The notes: generated by a model from the letters alone, not told the origin. A DNA stretch of 8,517 bases from Candidatus Acidiferrum typicum (GCA_025463105.1 JAOAPW010000476.1:1-8517); one strand, 5' to 3'. Shown: positions 1 through 6,603, counted from the first letter of the stretch. A program made the numbers and translations.

Positions 1-385
1 CGAACGGGGTCCTGCTCTCGTCTTCAATCTCCAGCAATGCATGTCCATCCAGCGGCTCCGCGTCAATCGAAGCCTGCTGCCGATGATGGCGCCATAACCA
101 GCGGCGATGATTCAGCGCTTCACGGACTGCGATCCTGTAGAGCCACGTCTTCAGCGAACTGCCGCGACGGAACCCCCGAATACCACGAAAGGCCTTCAAG
201 AAAACGTCCTGCGTGATGTCGGCCGCATCGCTGGACTCCGACGTCATTCCAGCTACAAGGCTATAAACCGGCCCCGAGTAATGCGTCACCAGCCAGTCGA
301 AGGCTGCGCCCGAGCCGCCCTGTAACTCCGTAACGAGCTCGGCTTCGTCGCTGGACCAGGGAAGGACGCGCGCCAAGTCAGACAC
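1..385 (-). CDS. ECF-type RNA polymerase sigma factor, N-terminal part (cut by window start)
   Basis: A sigma-70 family factor of the extracytoplasmic-function (ECF) type, which would bind core RNA polymerase and direct it to a dedicated promoter set. The visible 128 codons hold region 2: residues 56-66 read DITQDVFLKAF (core-binding and -10 recognition helices), followed by SLKTWLYRIAVREALNHRR at 78-96, the typical end of region 2. Region 4, which reads the -35 element, lies beyond position 1, so the gene is partial only because of the window edge. The start is GTG at 385-383: a TGA lies upstream in frame, no in-frame ATG comes before codon 47, and a purine-rich AGAGAGGCGG sits 5 nt upstream. 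The upstream gap contains a promoter that fits ECF consensus (542-569), so autoregulation is likely. No anti-sigma gene is visible on this side. The family is certain; the subgroup and regulon cannot be told from this part. Confidence 0.93.
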   Translation of the reverse strand, partial: MSDLARVLPWSSDEAELVTELQGGSGAAFDWLVTHYSGPVYSLVAGMTSESSDAADITQDVFLKAFRGIRGFRRGSSLKTWLYRIAVREALNHRRWLWRHHRQQASIDAEPLDGHALLEIEDESRTPF

Positions 386-541
386 GGTTACCGCCTCTCT
401 CGCCTGTCTGCGTCAAGCGCTTCCGCGGGGGATTCGCGAAAATCGCTTCGTGCCATGCGCGGCAAGCTCTGAAGCCGCTCACTGGATCTCCAGTCCCGGA
501 AACTTGATCAACCCAAAGAGTTGGTGAGCGCTTCATTTTGA

Positions 542-569
542 TTAGACACCGTTGGGAAGGATTGGTTCC
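542..569 (-). promoter_or_regulatory. ECF-type promoter of the sigma gene (-35 GGAACC, -10 GTCTAA)
   Basis: Read on the minus strand, GGAACC (569-564) is followed after 16 bp by GTCTAA (547-542). This matches the general ECF/sigma-E pattern ggAACtt, 15-19 bp, gTCtaa: the GGAAC and GTCTAA cores match and only the trailing TT differs. It points toward the ECF sigma gene, predicting a transcript start near 535 and a leader of about 150 nt before the GTG at 385. ECF factors commonly drive their own promoters, so autoregulation is the natural reading. The promoter specificity of this particular factor is unknown. Confidence 0.55.
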
Positions 570-591
570 CCTCTCCCTTTCTATTTTCCCC

Positions 592-626
592 CCTCCGGTA
601 CCAGCTTGGCAATGGTACAACGGAGG
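592..626. repeat. Interrupted inverted repeat (hairpin) upstream of the ECF promoter
   Basis: CCTCCGGTACCA (592-603) can pair with TGGTAC (613-618) and CGGAGG (621-626). This gives two 6-bp stem blocks with a 2-nt bulge (619-620) and a 9-nt loop. No T-run follows on either strand, so it is not a standard intrinsic terminator. It lies about 23 bp upstream of the -35 element of the ECF promoter and about 155 bp beyond the lipoprotein stop, so it could be an operator or an mRNA 3'-end structure of the upstream operon. Confidence 0.5.
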
Positions 627-781
627 TAGAACCAGATTGTAGGTAAAAGGGTTGCAGGTATCGTTCACCTGTTCCATAGCTCTCAACATTTAGATTAAGT
701 CGCCCAACTTCCGATCATCGCCTCATGTTTATTTAACTATAAATACGTTTAGGTCGATAAGATCTAGTGCATGTTTTGGGC

Positions 782-3217
782 TTACGGGCATTTCACTACA
801 TTGAGAGTCAAGTTCTGGCTCATTCCACTTGAAGGTTGAGCTGAGTCATTTATTCCTACGAGTTCGGTGTAGGATCCAGCCGTAGGTGGAGTTCCCGTAA
901 AGACGAGGTTAGGCGTGGTGACCGGAGATGGCGGGGAAGTTAATGGCCAGCTGAGTGAAATCCAGCCCCAACGATAGGGCGGCAATCCTCCCGCGGACTG
1001 CACTGTAAATGTATAGGGCTGGCCGACGCACGCGTTCGGCAATTGCGCAGAGGTAGTAATAACCAAAGGATCCGCAATAATCAGTGAATACGATGTTTGT
1101 GCTGTCTGGGGCGGCTTTCCTGAGTCCGCTGCCTGGATCGTGAACGAATACGTGCCGTCGGTGGTAGCGACGCCACTCAGCAAGCCAGCGCTGCTGAGGG
1201 ACCAGCCTGACGGCAAATTTCCGGCAGAGACCGACCACATAACCGTTCCTGCCCCGCCTGCGGTGGAAAATTGCTGCTGGTAATTTACACCTCGAGTTGC
1301 GCCTGCGCCAAGCGACGGAATTGTTATCGTTAGCGGATCAATTGCTCCACTGATTTGGAGTTGATACAGCATGTCGGGGCGCGCGTCTCCGCGTTCGTCG
1401 AAGACGTGCACATAAAAAGTGACTTGCGTACCTGCGGCTCCTGGAACCTGCAGGTCGAGCGCGGAGTCGGTCGTGGTGGCGTCTATATCGTCATTCAGGC
1501 AGGAAGATTCATAGCCGGATGCTGTGCCGTTGCATGTGGAGAGGCGTTTTCCGGATACGTCCAGGATTTCGATTACGGGATTGAGAGGCGAATTGCCGTA
1601 GTCGATGGGCGGCCAAGTCTGCGCATGAACGATGGATCCCGCCGCAGCCACGATTCGGTAATAGTCACTGTCCGGATTCGCGGTCGACGACCCGACAGGG
1701 GAAACGTAAGGGCTAATCGATGCAGACCAGAATCCATTCCCCAGCGGCGTGGCTGTGGCGATCGAATCGTTGCGCCCGAGAGGTTTCTTCACTGCGATGA
1801 CGTAATTGCGAGGAGCTACCTGGGGCGGCGAACCGACATCGGTTGCCCGCATCGTGAATGCGAAAGATCCCAGTTGAGTGGGTACGCCATCAATATAACC
1901 TGTTGAGGCATCCAGAATCAGACCTGGCGGCAACTGGCCCGACGAAACGTTCCAAACGAAGGGAGGAGTTCCACCGAACAGAGGGACCTGAAAATGATAA
2001 TTGAGCCCTAATGGCGCGGGCGGCGCATCAACCCCAATGATCTGAAGCGGAACCGGCTTCACTTGCAAGCTAATTGCCTGGCTCACGGTGTAGCCGGGTG
2101 AGCTGGAATCCTTCACCTGCAGCACGAAATTGTAGGTTCCGAGTTGCGTGGCAACCCCGTTTAACCATCCCCCGCCCTGGCCAATCTGGATTATTCCTGG
2201 AGGAAGCTGGCCGCTCGTTATAGTCCACGTGTAAGGTTGCGAGCCACCTTGAGCATTCAACGCCTGGTAGTAAGACTGATTGAGCAGTGCCACGTCCAAT
2301 GTTCCGAAGATTTGCAATTGCTGCAGCAAATTCATCGAACCTTGCTGCGTGTCACTCTGGAGCGGAACGCTCGAGTCAGTCGCTGTCACCGTGTAGTTAA
2401 AACTGCCGAAGGTTGCGGGCGTCCCCGTTAGCTGCCCCGTCGATGCGTTAAGGTTGAGACCCGAAGGCAGCCCAGTCGCCGACCACGTGTAAGGCGGCAC
2501 ACCATTCACTGCGGTGAAGGCGTCGGTATAAGGCTGGTTCTGTCCACCGCCCTGCGAATTCCACTTGGTAATGGCGAGGTGAGTATCCACGACGATAGTA
2601 AAATCTTCTGTCGCCGTCTGCGGCATTGTGTAATCCTGGATTTGCACGGTAAAGGAGAAGGTTCCGGCTTGCGTGGGAGTGCCGGAGATCAAATTGTTGT
2701 TCAATTGAATCCCCGGTGGTAATTGACCGGCTGAGATCTTCCAAAACGCAATGCCTGAACCGCCTAGCTCGACAGAGAGGGATAACGCGTAAGGCGCATT
2801 GAGATGCGCGCTGGGCGGGGTCACTGGATCAAGGCTTAGTTTGGTATATAAATTAAAGTAAAATTGTTTCGCCACAGTGGTCTTTGCATCAGCAACCTGG
2901 ATGACAAACGGCGAGCTCCACCCACTCGTTGGAGTCCCCGAGATTAAACCAGTGGAAGAACCAAGGCCGAGACCTGGCGGCAATTGCCCCGCGGTCACCG
3001 ACCATGTAAGAGCGCCAGTTCCCCCGACTGCTTGCAGCGTTACGCTGAAGGGCACCCCGATAACGGCTCGCATTGCCGAGTCCGTGGCGATTGCGAGTGT
3101 ACTAACTGGAGGAGGTGGAGTTGGGCTCGGCTCGGCACTGCCACCCGCGCCGCCGCAGGCGGCGAGCAAAAGGGTAAACGGGAGAATTATGCGGCAGCCG
3201 AGTCGGGCACGTTTCAC
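782..3217 (-). CDS. Putative Ig (He_PIG) repeat lipoprotein with embedded PPC-like domain
   Basis: An 811-aa surface lipoprotein. The start chosen is GTG at 3217-3215, which overlaps the upstream TGA as GTGA and places MKRARLGCRI directly before a hydrophobic stretch and the lipobox LAAC, with the lipidated cysteine at 21. The longer frame from 3259 only adds 14 residues, giving the signal peptide an unusual acidic front. A Pro/Ser linker (29-38) follows. Seven modules of about 85 residues carry the signature 'GQLPPGL ... G.I.GTPT..G.F.F.V...D': about 40-124, 126-211, 213-298, 301-387, 389-477, 627-716 and 718-808. Between modules 5 and 6 lies a different beta-rich domain (about 481-624, 'DSDYYRIVAAAGS ... 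FYVHVFDE') that resembles bacterial pre-peptidase C-terminal (PPC) domains. No catalytic motif is seen; adhesion or carbohydrate/protein binding is an inference. It is the last gene of the operon, translationally coupled to the protease. Confidence 0.9.
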   Translation of the reverse strand: MKRARLGCRIILPFTLLLAACGGAGGSAEPSPTPPPPVSTLAIATDSAMRAVIGVPFSVTLQAVGGTGALTWSVTAGQLPPGLGLGSSTGLISGTPTSGWSSPFVIQVADAKTTVAKQFYFNLYTKLSLDPVTPPSAHLNAPYALSLSVELGGSGIAFWKISAGQLPPGIQLNNNLISGTPTQAGTFSFTVQIQDYTMPQTATEDFTIVVDTHLAITKWNSQGGGQNQPYTDAFTAVNGVPPYTWSATGLPSGLNLNASTGQLTGTPATFGSFNYTVTATDSSVPLQSDTQQGSMNLLQQLQIFGTLDVALLNQSYYQALNAQGGSQPYTWTITSGQLPPGIIQIGQGGGWLNGVATQLGTYNFVLQVKDSSSPGYTVSQAISLQVKPVPLQIIGVDAPPAPLGLNYHFQVPLFGGTPPFVWNVSSGQLPPGLILDASTGYIDGVPTQLGSFAFTMRATDVGSPPQVAPRNYVIAVKKPLGRNDSIATATPLGNGFWSASISPYVSPVGSSTANPDSDYYRIVAAAGSIVHAQTWPPIDYGNSPLNPVIEILDVSGKRLSTCNGTASGYESSCLNDDIDATTTDSALDLQVPGAAGTQVTFYVHVFDERGDARPDMLYQLQISGAIDPLTITIPSLGAGATRGVNYQQQFSTAGGAGTVMWSVSAGNLPSGWSLSSAGLLSGVATTDGTYSFTIQAADSGKPPQTAQTSYSLIIADPLVITTSAQLPNACVGQPYTFTVQSAGGLPPYRWGWISLSWPLTSPPSPVTTPNLVFTGTPPTAGSYTELVGINDSAQPSSGMSQNLTLNVVKCP

Positions 3218-4602
3218 AGTGTGCGTCCAGCATCTTGCAGAGTCGTCATGCTGGCCCAAAATTGGCGGATAACTTCCCAGGGGCCATGCAGAGCACCCTC
3301 TTCAAACTGGTCAAATCGCGAAGGCGTGCCATTTAAAATTATATTGATCTTGCTGACAGTCTGGCCGGCCGCAACTGTGATTGGATCTTTCTTCGATGGA
3401 TCGTCATACGCGGATTCGTAGGCGTGCCAATATTTATTGGCGTACACCATGAACGGAAGGCCTGATGGACCGACCGATGAACCGCCAACAAATTCAGAGT
3501 CAATATTCTCCACCTGCACGGTGTAGGTGCCGGGCGGCACAGGAATCTCGTAGTATCCGATCACTGCTGGATTCCGGCTTCCGAAAGCACTTCCGGCGGT
3601 ATTATCACCGGTGAAAGGCTGCCCAGGATTTCCAGTGAACTGGTAACCGGAAACAACCGAGATTGCGGTTGTCAGTGATTCATTTTGCGGAGTCGCCGGA
3701 TCATCGACGCGTCTCGCAATGACGTTGAGACCCTGAGCCTGCGAAATTCCATCCGAAAAATAGATGAAGCCATTGATGTTCCCGTAGCTGGAGGAATAGC
3801 TCGTGCCAGGATAAATTTTAGAGATCCAGGCAATGTCGTCGGGTGCAAGTTTCGGCAAACCTGCGGTGACACGGGGCTGACAAAAAAGCACGGGAAACAT
3901 CAATGGCAAGCCGGCAACATCGTCCAAGTTGCAGTTCAGGACCTGCTGCGACAGGACTTCCAGATTGATCTGGGAATGATCGAGTCCCGAGAAGTGACCC
4001 AACTCATGAGTGATCGCCTCATCAAATTCATCGGAGGTGAGCTCGTAGTTTGAAGTTGCCTGGTTGAAGACGCCATCTTGAAATTCTCCATTCAGCAAAA
4101 CCAGCGCCGAGACGATATGGCCCGTGGAACCATCAGCTTTGCAGATTCCGGCGAAACCGATGACAGCCGGATCGATGCCCAACCCGGAACGAATTGATCC
4201 GTTGGCGTCGAACATTATAGGAGTCTGGGTACCGTTCCGGCAGGCGGCCTGAGCAGCGTTGAAGTCCGCTACGGTTTTGATGTCCGAAGATGTGTTGGCA
4301 ACCGAAATCGGACCTGTATAGCTAAAGCTAATCGCAGCTGTAGGAACTGAGCTCCAGGTGTCGAACATGTTCTTCACGCGAATCAGACCAGCCGCGTTAT
4401 TGATAATGACTTTTCCGGAAGGATCCACACTCATCGGGCCGCTGTCCACCGTGTATCGAATCGGCATCGCGGCCGGGTCCCAGGTATAAGGCACTCCCTG
4501 CTGCGGCGATGCGGGGCCGGTTACACCTATCGGCCCACCGGCGACCACCAACCCTGCGAATGTGAATATGGCGGCGAGCAGGAGCAGTGCGGGGCGCTTC
4601 AC
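3214..4602 (-). CDS. Secreted matrixin-like (metzincin) zinc metalloprotease
   Basis: A 462-aa exported protease. Residues 1-21 are a Sec signal peptide (KRP, then a long hydrophobic run ending VVAGG). The catalytic site is HELGHFSGLDH at 199-209, a complete HExxHxxGxxH: three zinc-ligand histidines (199, 203, 209), catalytic Glu200, and a candidate Met-turn at Met235 (PLMFP). 'LAPDDIAWISKIYP' at 252-265 is the usual C-terminal helix of the matrixin catalytic domain. After it, about 273-425 looks like a carboxypeptidase-regulatory/fn3-type beta domain ('NINGFIYF...', 'PVPPGTYTVQVENI'). No cysteine-switch propeptide is recognisable. The start is GTG (4602-4600), which overlaps the upstream TGA as GTGA; the 3' end overlaps the next gene the same way. 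The operon position implies joint production with a small exported protein and an Ig lipoprotein. The metzincin call is firm; the substrate is unknown. Confidence 0.93.
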   Translation of the reverse strand: MKRPALLLLAAIFTFAGLVVAGGPIGVTGPASPQQGVPYTWDPAAMPIRYTVDSGPMSVDPSGKVIINNAAGLIRVKNMFDTWSSVPTAAISFSYTGPISVANTSSDIKTVADFNAAQAACRNGTQTPIMFDANGSIRSGLGIDPAVIGFAGICKADGSTGHIVSALVLLNGEFQDGVFNQATSNYELTSDEFDEAITHELGHFSGLDHSQINLEVLSQQVLNCNLDDVAGLPLMFPVLFCQPRVTAGLPKLAPDDIAWISKIYPGTSYSSSYGNINGFIYFSDGISQAQGLNVIARRVDDPATPQNESLTTAISVVSGYQFTGNPGQPFTGDNTAGSAFGSRNPAVIGYYEIPVPPGTYTVQVENIDSEFVGGSSVGPSGLPFMVYANKYWHAYESAYDDPSKKDPITVAAGQTVSKINIILNGTPSRFDQFEEGALHGPWEVIRQFWASMTTLQDAGRTL

Positions 4603-5189
4603 TTTTGAGCTCCCGCGAGAGCCCGTATCGTTTCCTCTAACGCAGCAAGAGGCACACGACCTGTTGTCCGGCCGAGCATGCCTCGCGCCTCCGTAGAAAG
4701 CGCGAGGTTCCTTGCGGTTGTCTTGGCTGTGACGCCATTGAAAAGACCTGCGTTGCCGTGCCCGTTTAGAGCCGAGGCGTTTCCGGCTGCGTCGCGCAGG
4801 ATTCGAAATCGCCCTTGTTCCATGCCCACCGGACTGGTCAGACCGTACGGGGAATTGGGATTGAGAAACAGAAGCACCTCTTCGGTTTTACGGTAACCCG
4901 CGGCGTCGGAGGAGTCTCGAAAATCCCATATGTACTGACGGAATGTGTAGGTTGAGGATGCTGCGCCTTTTAATACGCGATCCACTTTCAAAGTCACCAC
5001 AACAGTCTGCAAGTCGGAGAATTGGGGATGAGCTTCAACCTTGGCGGAAAGAACGTGTCCGCGTAAAATCGTTTCCGCCTGGCCCACCATCTGGTCGAGA
5101 TCTGTAGGCGCGGTATAGGCTCCGCGCTGCGCGCACACGGCTGACGCAAGCGAAAACCAGGCAAGGCAACAAATTATCGACCGTCGCAT
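4599..5189 (-). CDS. Exported ~20-kDa protein of unknown function, partner of the protease
   Basis: A 196-aa protein whose signal peptide (MRRSIICCLA, hydrophobic core, AVCA then QRG) should be cut after residue 20. The mature part begins with 'DLDQMVGQAETILRGHVL', then two strands 'TVVVTLKVDRVLKG' and 'TYTFRQYIWDF', then 'EEVLLFLNPNSPYGLTSPVG' and a more helical tail. The pattern 'A..ILRG.V... V.L.VDRVLKG' is reminiscent of beta-barrel NTR/OB-fold domains, but I cannot assign a named family. The conserved look of 'GLTSPVGMEQGRFRI' suggests a lineage-specific secreted family travelling with matrixin-like proteases. It is the first gene of the three-gene operon; its TGA overlaps the protease GTG by 4 nt. 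The start at ATG 5189 gives a good signal peptide, but no Shine-Dalgarno sequence precedes it, fitting a leaderless mRNA. Confidence 0.78.
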   Translation of the reverse strand: MRRSIICCLAWFSLASAVCAQRGAYTAPTDLDQMVGQAETILRGHVLSAKVEAHPQFSDLQTVVVTLKVDRVLKGAASSTYTFRQYIWDFRDSSDAAGYRKTEEVLLFLNPNSPYGLTSPVGMEQGRFRILRDAAGNASALNGHGNAGLFNGVTAKTTARNLALSTEARGMLGRTTGRVPLAALEETIRALAGAQK

Positions 5190-5197
5190 AGCGGGGG

Positions 5198-5226
5198 ATT
5201 CTATGTACTATATTTAAACGTTGCAA
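5198..5226 (-). promoter_or_regulatory. Promoter of the protease operon, probably giving a leaderless mRNA
   Basis: On the minus strand TTGCAA (5226-5221; 4 of 6 to TTGACA) is followed after 17 bp by TAGAAT (5203-5198; 5 of 6 to TATAAT). Only 8 nt (CCCCCGCT) separate the -10 box from the ATG at 5189, so transcription would begin at or within a base or two of the start codon. No purine-rich ribosome site is present there. Both facts agree with leaderless translation of the first operon gene. Confidence 0.5.
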
Positions 5227-5235
5227 GTGCTTTTT

Positions 5236-5251
5236 TACCCCGCCGGGGGTA
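5236..5251. repeat. TACCCC-GCCG-GGGGTA inverted repeat in the divergent promoter region
   Basis: TACCCC (5236-5241) and GGGGTA (5246-5251) form a 6-bp inverted repeat with a 4-nt centre. A third GGGGTA copy lies at 5260-5265. It starts about 10 bp upstream of the operon's -35 box and is flanked by six T's (5231-5236) on the plus strand, i.e. before the stem in plus-strand reading and as an A-run after it on the minus strand, which is not terminator order. An operator for a regulator acting on one or both divergent promoters is the likeliest role. Confidence 0.4.
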
Positions 5252-5349
5252 CTAACGCTGGGGTAGTTTGATGAGTAATAGAACCCGTTCCAGCCTCCGC
5301 CGATGCAGGTTTTGTTCAAAGCGGTGGCGATCAGACATGCCGTCGAGCC

Positions 5350-5379
5350 TTCCCATCTGTCACCGAGGACCGTTAGAAT
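5350..5379 (+). promoter_or_regulatory. Possible promoter of the DUF1932-type dehydrogenase gene
   Basis: TTCCCA (5350-5355; 4 of 6 to TTGACA), an 18-bp spacer, then TAGAAT (5374-5379; 5 of 6 to TATAAT). The predicted start near 5386 lies downstream of the GTG at 5380 and upstream of the Shine-Dalgarno at 5395, so it supports the ATG at 5404 as the real start. The -10 sequence is identical to that proposed for the divergent operon. Confidence 0.4.
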
Positions 5380-5403
5380 GTGCTGAACAAAAGCGGAGTC
5401 GCC

Positions 5404-6363
5404 ATGAGTGAAAATCCTGTTCGGGAAATTCCTCCGGTTCGCGAAATTTCATTGATCGGGTTCGGAGAATTTGGCGGGATCTTTGGAAGTGATTTGGCAG
5501 CCGCAGGGATTCGTCTGTCCGTGTTCGATATCCTTTTTAATTCCGGGCAATCGCGGGCCGCGATGCTGGCAAAAGCCAAGGACGGGAACGTCCGCGCGTG
5601 CGAGAGCCTGGAAGAGGCAATTCGCTCCGCGGACCTGGTGATCTCCGCGGTGACCTGCTCGGCTGCCGCGGAGGTGGCTCGAAATTCCGTTCAATATCTT
5701 GGCAGCGGCCAGATCTACCTGGATATTAATTCTGTTTCGCCGGAAACCAAACGCGAGATCGCGCAAATTCTGGAACCATCGAAGGCAATTTTTATTGAGG
5801 CTGCTGTGATGGCGCCCGTTTCGCCGCAGCGGCTCAAAGTTCCCATGTTGCTCGGTGGGGCCGCGGCGGAGACGGTGGCTCCGGGTCTCCGCGCGATCGG
5901 CCTGAATGTAACGCCTGTGAGCAGCCGCATCGGCGTGGCATCGGCCGTCAAGATGTGCCGCAGCGTAATTATTAAAGGAATCGAGGCGCTGACCGTCGAA
6001 TCGCTATTTGCGGCGCGCCGCTACGGCGCGGAAAAGGAAGTTCTCGCATCACTGGCCGCGACCTATCCGCACATGGGCTGGGACGGGATGCTTCCTGACT
6101 ACCTCATCAGCCGTGTTGCGGAACATGGCAAGCGCCGTGCCGCCGAAATGCGCGAAGCTGCCGAGACGCTCAGGAATATTGGCCTTGAACCGTTGACTGC
6201 GCTGGCAACGGCGGAGCGGCAGGATTGGCTTGTGCGAGGTATGGCCGAGCGTAAGATTTCGATTCGTCCCGGTGAACCTTTTTCCTGGCAAGAACTCGCC
6301 GATACGATTGTGGATGCTGCGTCCTCGGAGAAATCGCCTGTACGAGCTCGCACGGGCGATTAG
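5404..6363 (+). CDS. NAD(P)-binding dehydrogenase, 6PGDH/beta-hydroxyacid dehydrogenase superfamily, DUF1932-type
   Basis: A 319-aa cytosolic oxidoreductase. An N-terminal Rossmann fold begins ISLIGFGEFGGIFGSDL (15-31), with the GxGxxG dinucleotide loop as G19-F-G21-E-F-G24, and an Asp at 42 ends the second strand. 'LDINSVSP' (106-113) corresponds to the superfamily's substrate-binding DxSTxxP loop. The helix 'SRIGVASAVKMCRSVII' (174-190) holds Lys183 at the place of the usual catalytic lysine; the Asn normally four residues later is Arg or Ser here. The C-terminal helical part fits the DUF1932 family found in 6-phosphogluconate-dehydrogenase-like proteins. The start ATG 5404 is preferred over GTG 5380 because GGAG lies at 5395-5398 with a 5-nt spacer. 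It is monocistronic by spacing and divergent from the protease operon. The substrate is not predictable; a 2-hydroxyacid or sugar acid is likely from the family. Confidence 0.88.
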   Translation: MSENPVREIPPVREISLIGFGEFGGIFGSDLAAAGIRLSVFDILFNSGQSRAAMLAKAKDGNVRACESLEEAIRSADLVISAVTCSAAAEVARNSVQYLGSGQIYLDINSVSPETKREIAQILEPSKAIFIEAAVMAPVSPQRLKVPMLLGGAAAETVAPGLRAIGLNVTPVSSRIGVASAVKMCRSVIIKGIEALTVESLFAARRYGAEKEVLASLAATYPHMGWDGMLPDYLISRVAEHGKRRAAEMREAAETLRNIGLEPLTALATAERQDWLVRGMAERKISIRPGEPFSWQELADTIVDAASSEKSPVRARTGD

Positions 6364-6423
6364 CCCAGGCATTGGTACCGCCCGATTACTATAAACGAGC
6401 ATAGTGAGCCTCAATTTTAAGAA

Positions 6424-6454
6424 CCGCACCCTTGCAAAAGGCGCAAGAGTGCGG
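6424..6454. repeat. Hairpin-forming palindrome 1 (CCGCAC-C-CTTGC stem)
   Basis: CCGCAC (6424-6429) pairs with GTGCGG (6449-6454) and CTTGC (6431-6435) with GCAAG (6443-6447). The stem has 11 paired bases with one C/A mismatch, and the loop is 7 nt. It lies 60 bp past the dehydrogenase stop, so it could protect or end that mRNA, but no T-run follows on the plus strand. It may be a REP-like interspersed palindrome. Confidence 0.6.
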
Positions 6455-6571
6455 CACCCAACATTCACCCAAGCTTCACCCAATCTTCGAAATCGATCCC
6501 AATGTGGTCACACACGAAAACCGGGATTAATCACGGTCGTCCCGAGCGAAAAATCTTTTAATCGCGGGTGC

Positions 6572-6603
6572 CCCATCCTTTCGCGAAGTCGCGAAAGGGT
6601 GGG
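6572..6603. repeat. Hairpin-forming palindrome 2 (15-bp stem, CCTTTCGCGA core)
   Basis: CCCATCCTTTCGCGA (6572-6586) pairs along its whole length with TCGCGAAAGGGTGGG (6589-6603), with one G-T wobble and a 2-nt centre. It is preceded by GGGTGCC. No T-run follows on the plus strand. The perfection and length argue for a mobile or interspersed palindromic repeat rather than an intrinsic terminator. I associate 'GGGTGCCCCATCCTTTCGCG'-like sequences with acidobacterial intergenic regions, from memory only. Confidence 0.65.

Larger units (their letters stand above)
386..781. other. Gene-free stretch between ECF sigma gene and the protease operon
   Basis: This 396-bp gap lies between the sigma gene start and the stop of the Ig lipoprotein; both genes are on the minus strand. 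It contains an ECF-type promoter (542-569), an interrupted hairpin (592-626) and a short CAGGT/ACCTG inverted repeat (655-671). The part next to the lipoprotein stop (roughly 690-780) is AT-rich and shows no convincing terminator: there is no GC-rich stem followed by a T-run on the minus strand. A minus-strand open frame at 378-689 has no recognisable protein features and overlaps the sigma gene start, so I do not call it a gene. Confidence 0.6.

Noticed and set aside
464..536. Other sigma-70-like -35 candidates upstream of the sigma gene, such as TTGATC near 510
   Set aside because: No acceptable -10 box at 16-18 bp; the ECF-type motif at 542-569 is far better.
378..689. 103-codon minus-strand open frame upstream of and overlapping the sigma gene start
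   Set aside because: No recognisable protein features; it runs through a hairpin and the ECF promoter and overlaps the sigma gene in another frame.
1355..1906. 183-codon plus-strand open frame antisense to the Ig lipoprotein
   Set aside because: It lies wholly opposite a well-supported repeat protein; Arg/Gly/Cys-rich composition typical of an antisense shadow.
3218..3259. Upstream ATG start (3259) for the Ig lipoprotein
   Set aside because: It would add 14 residues, including Asp-Asp and Cys, before the signal peptide and overlap the protease by 46 nt; the GTG at 3217 gives a standard lipoprotein signal and the same GTGA junction seen at the other gene pair.
5231..5251. Intrinsic terminator at the TACCCC/GGGGTA hairpin
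   Set aside because: The T-run precedes the stem on the plus strand and becomes an A-run after it on the minus strand, and the site lies between divergent genes, where no terminator is expected.
6572..6603. Intrinsic terminator for the dehydrogenase gene
   Set aside because: The stem is strong, but no T-run follows on the plus strand and it lies more than 200 bp past the stop; a repeat element fits better.
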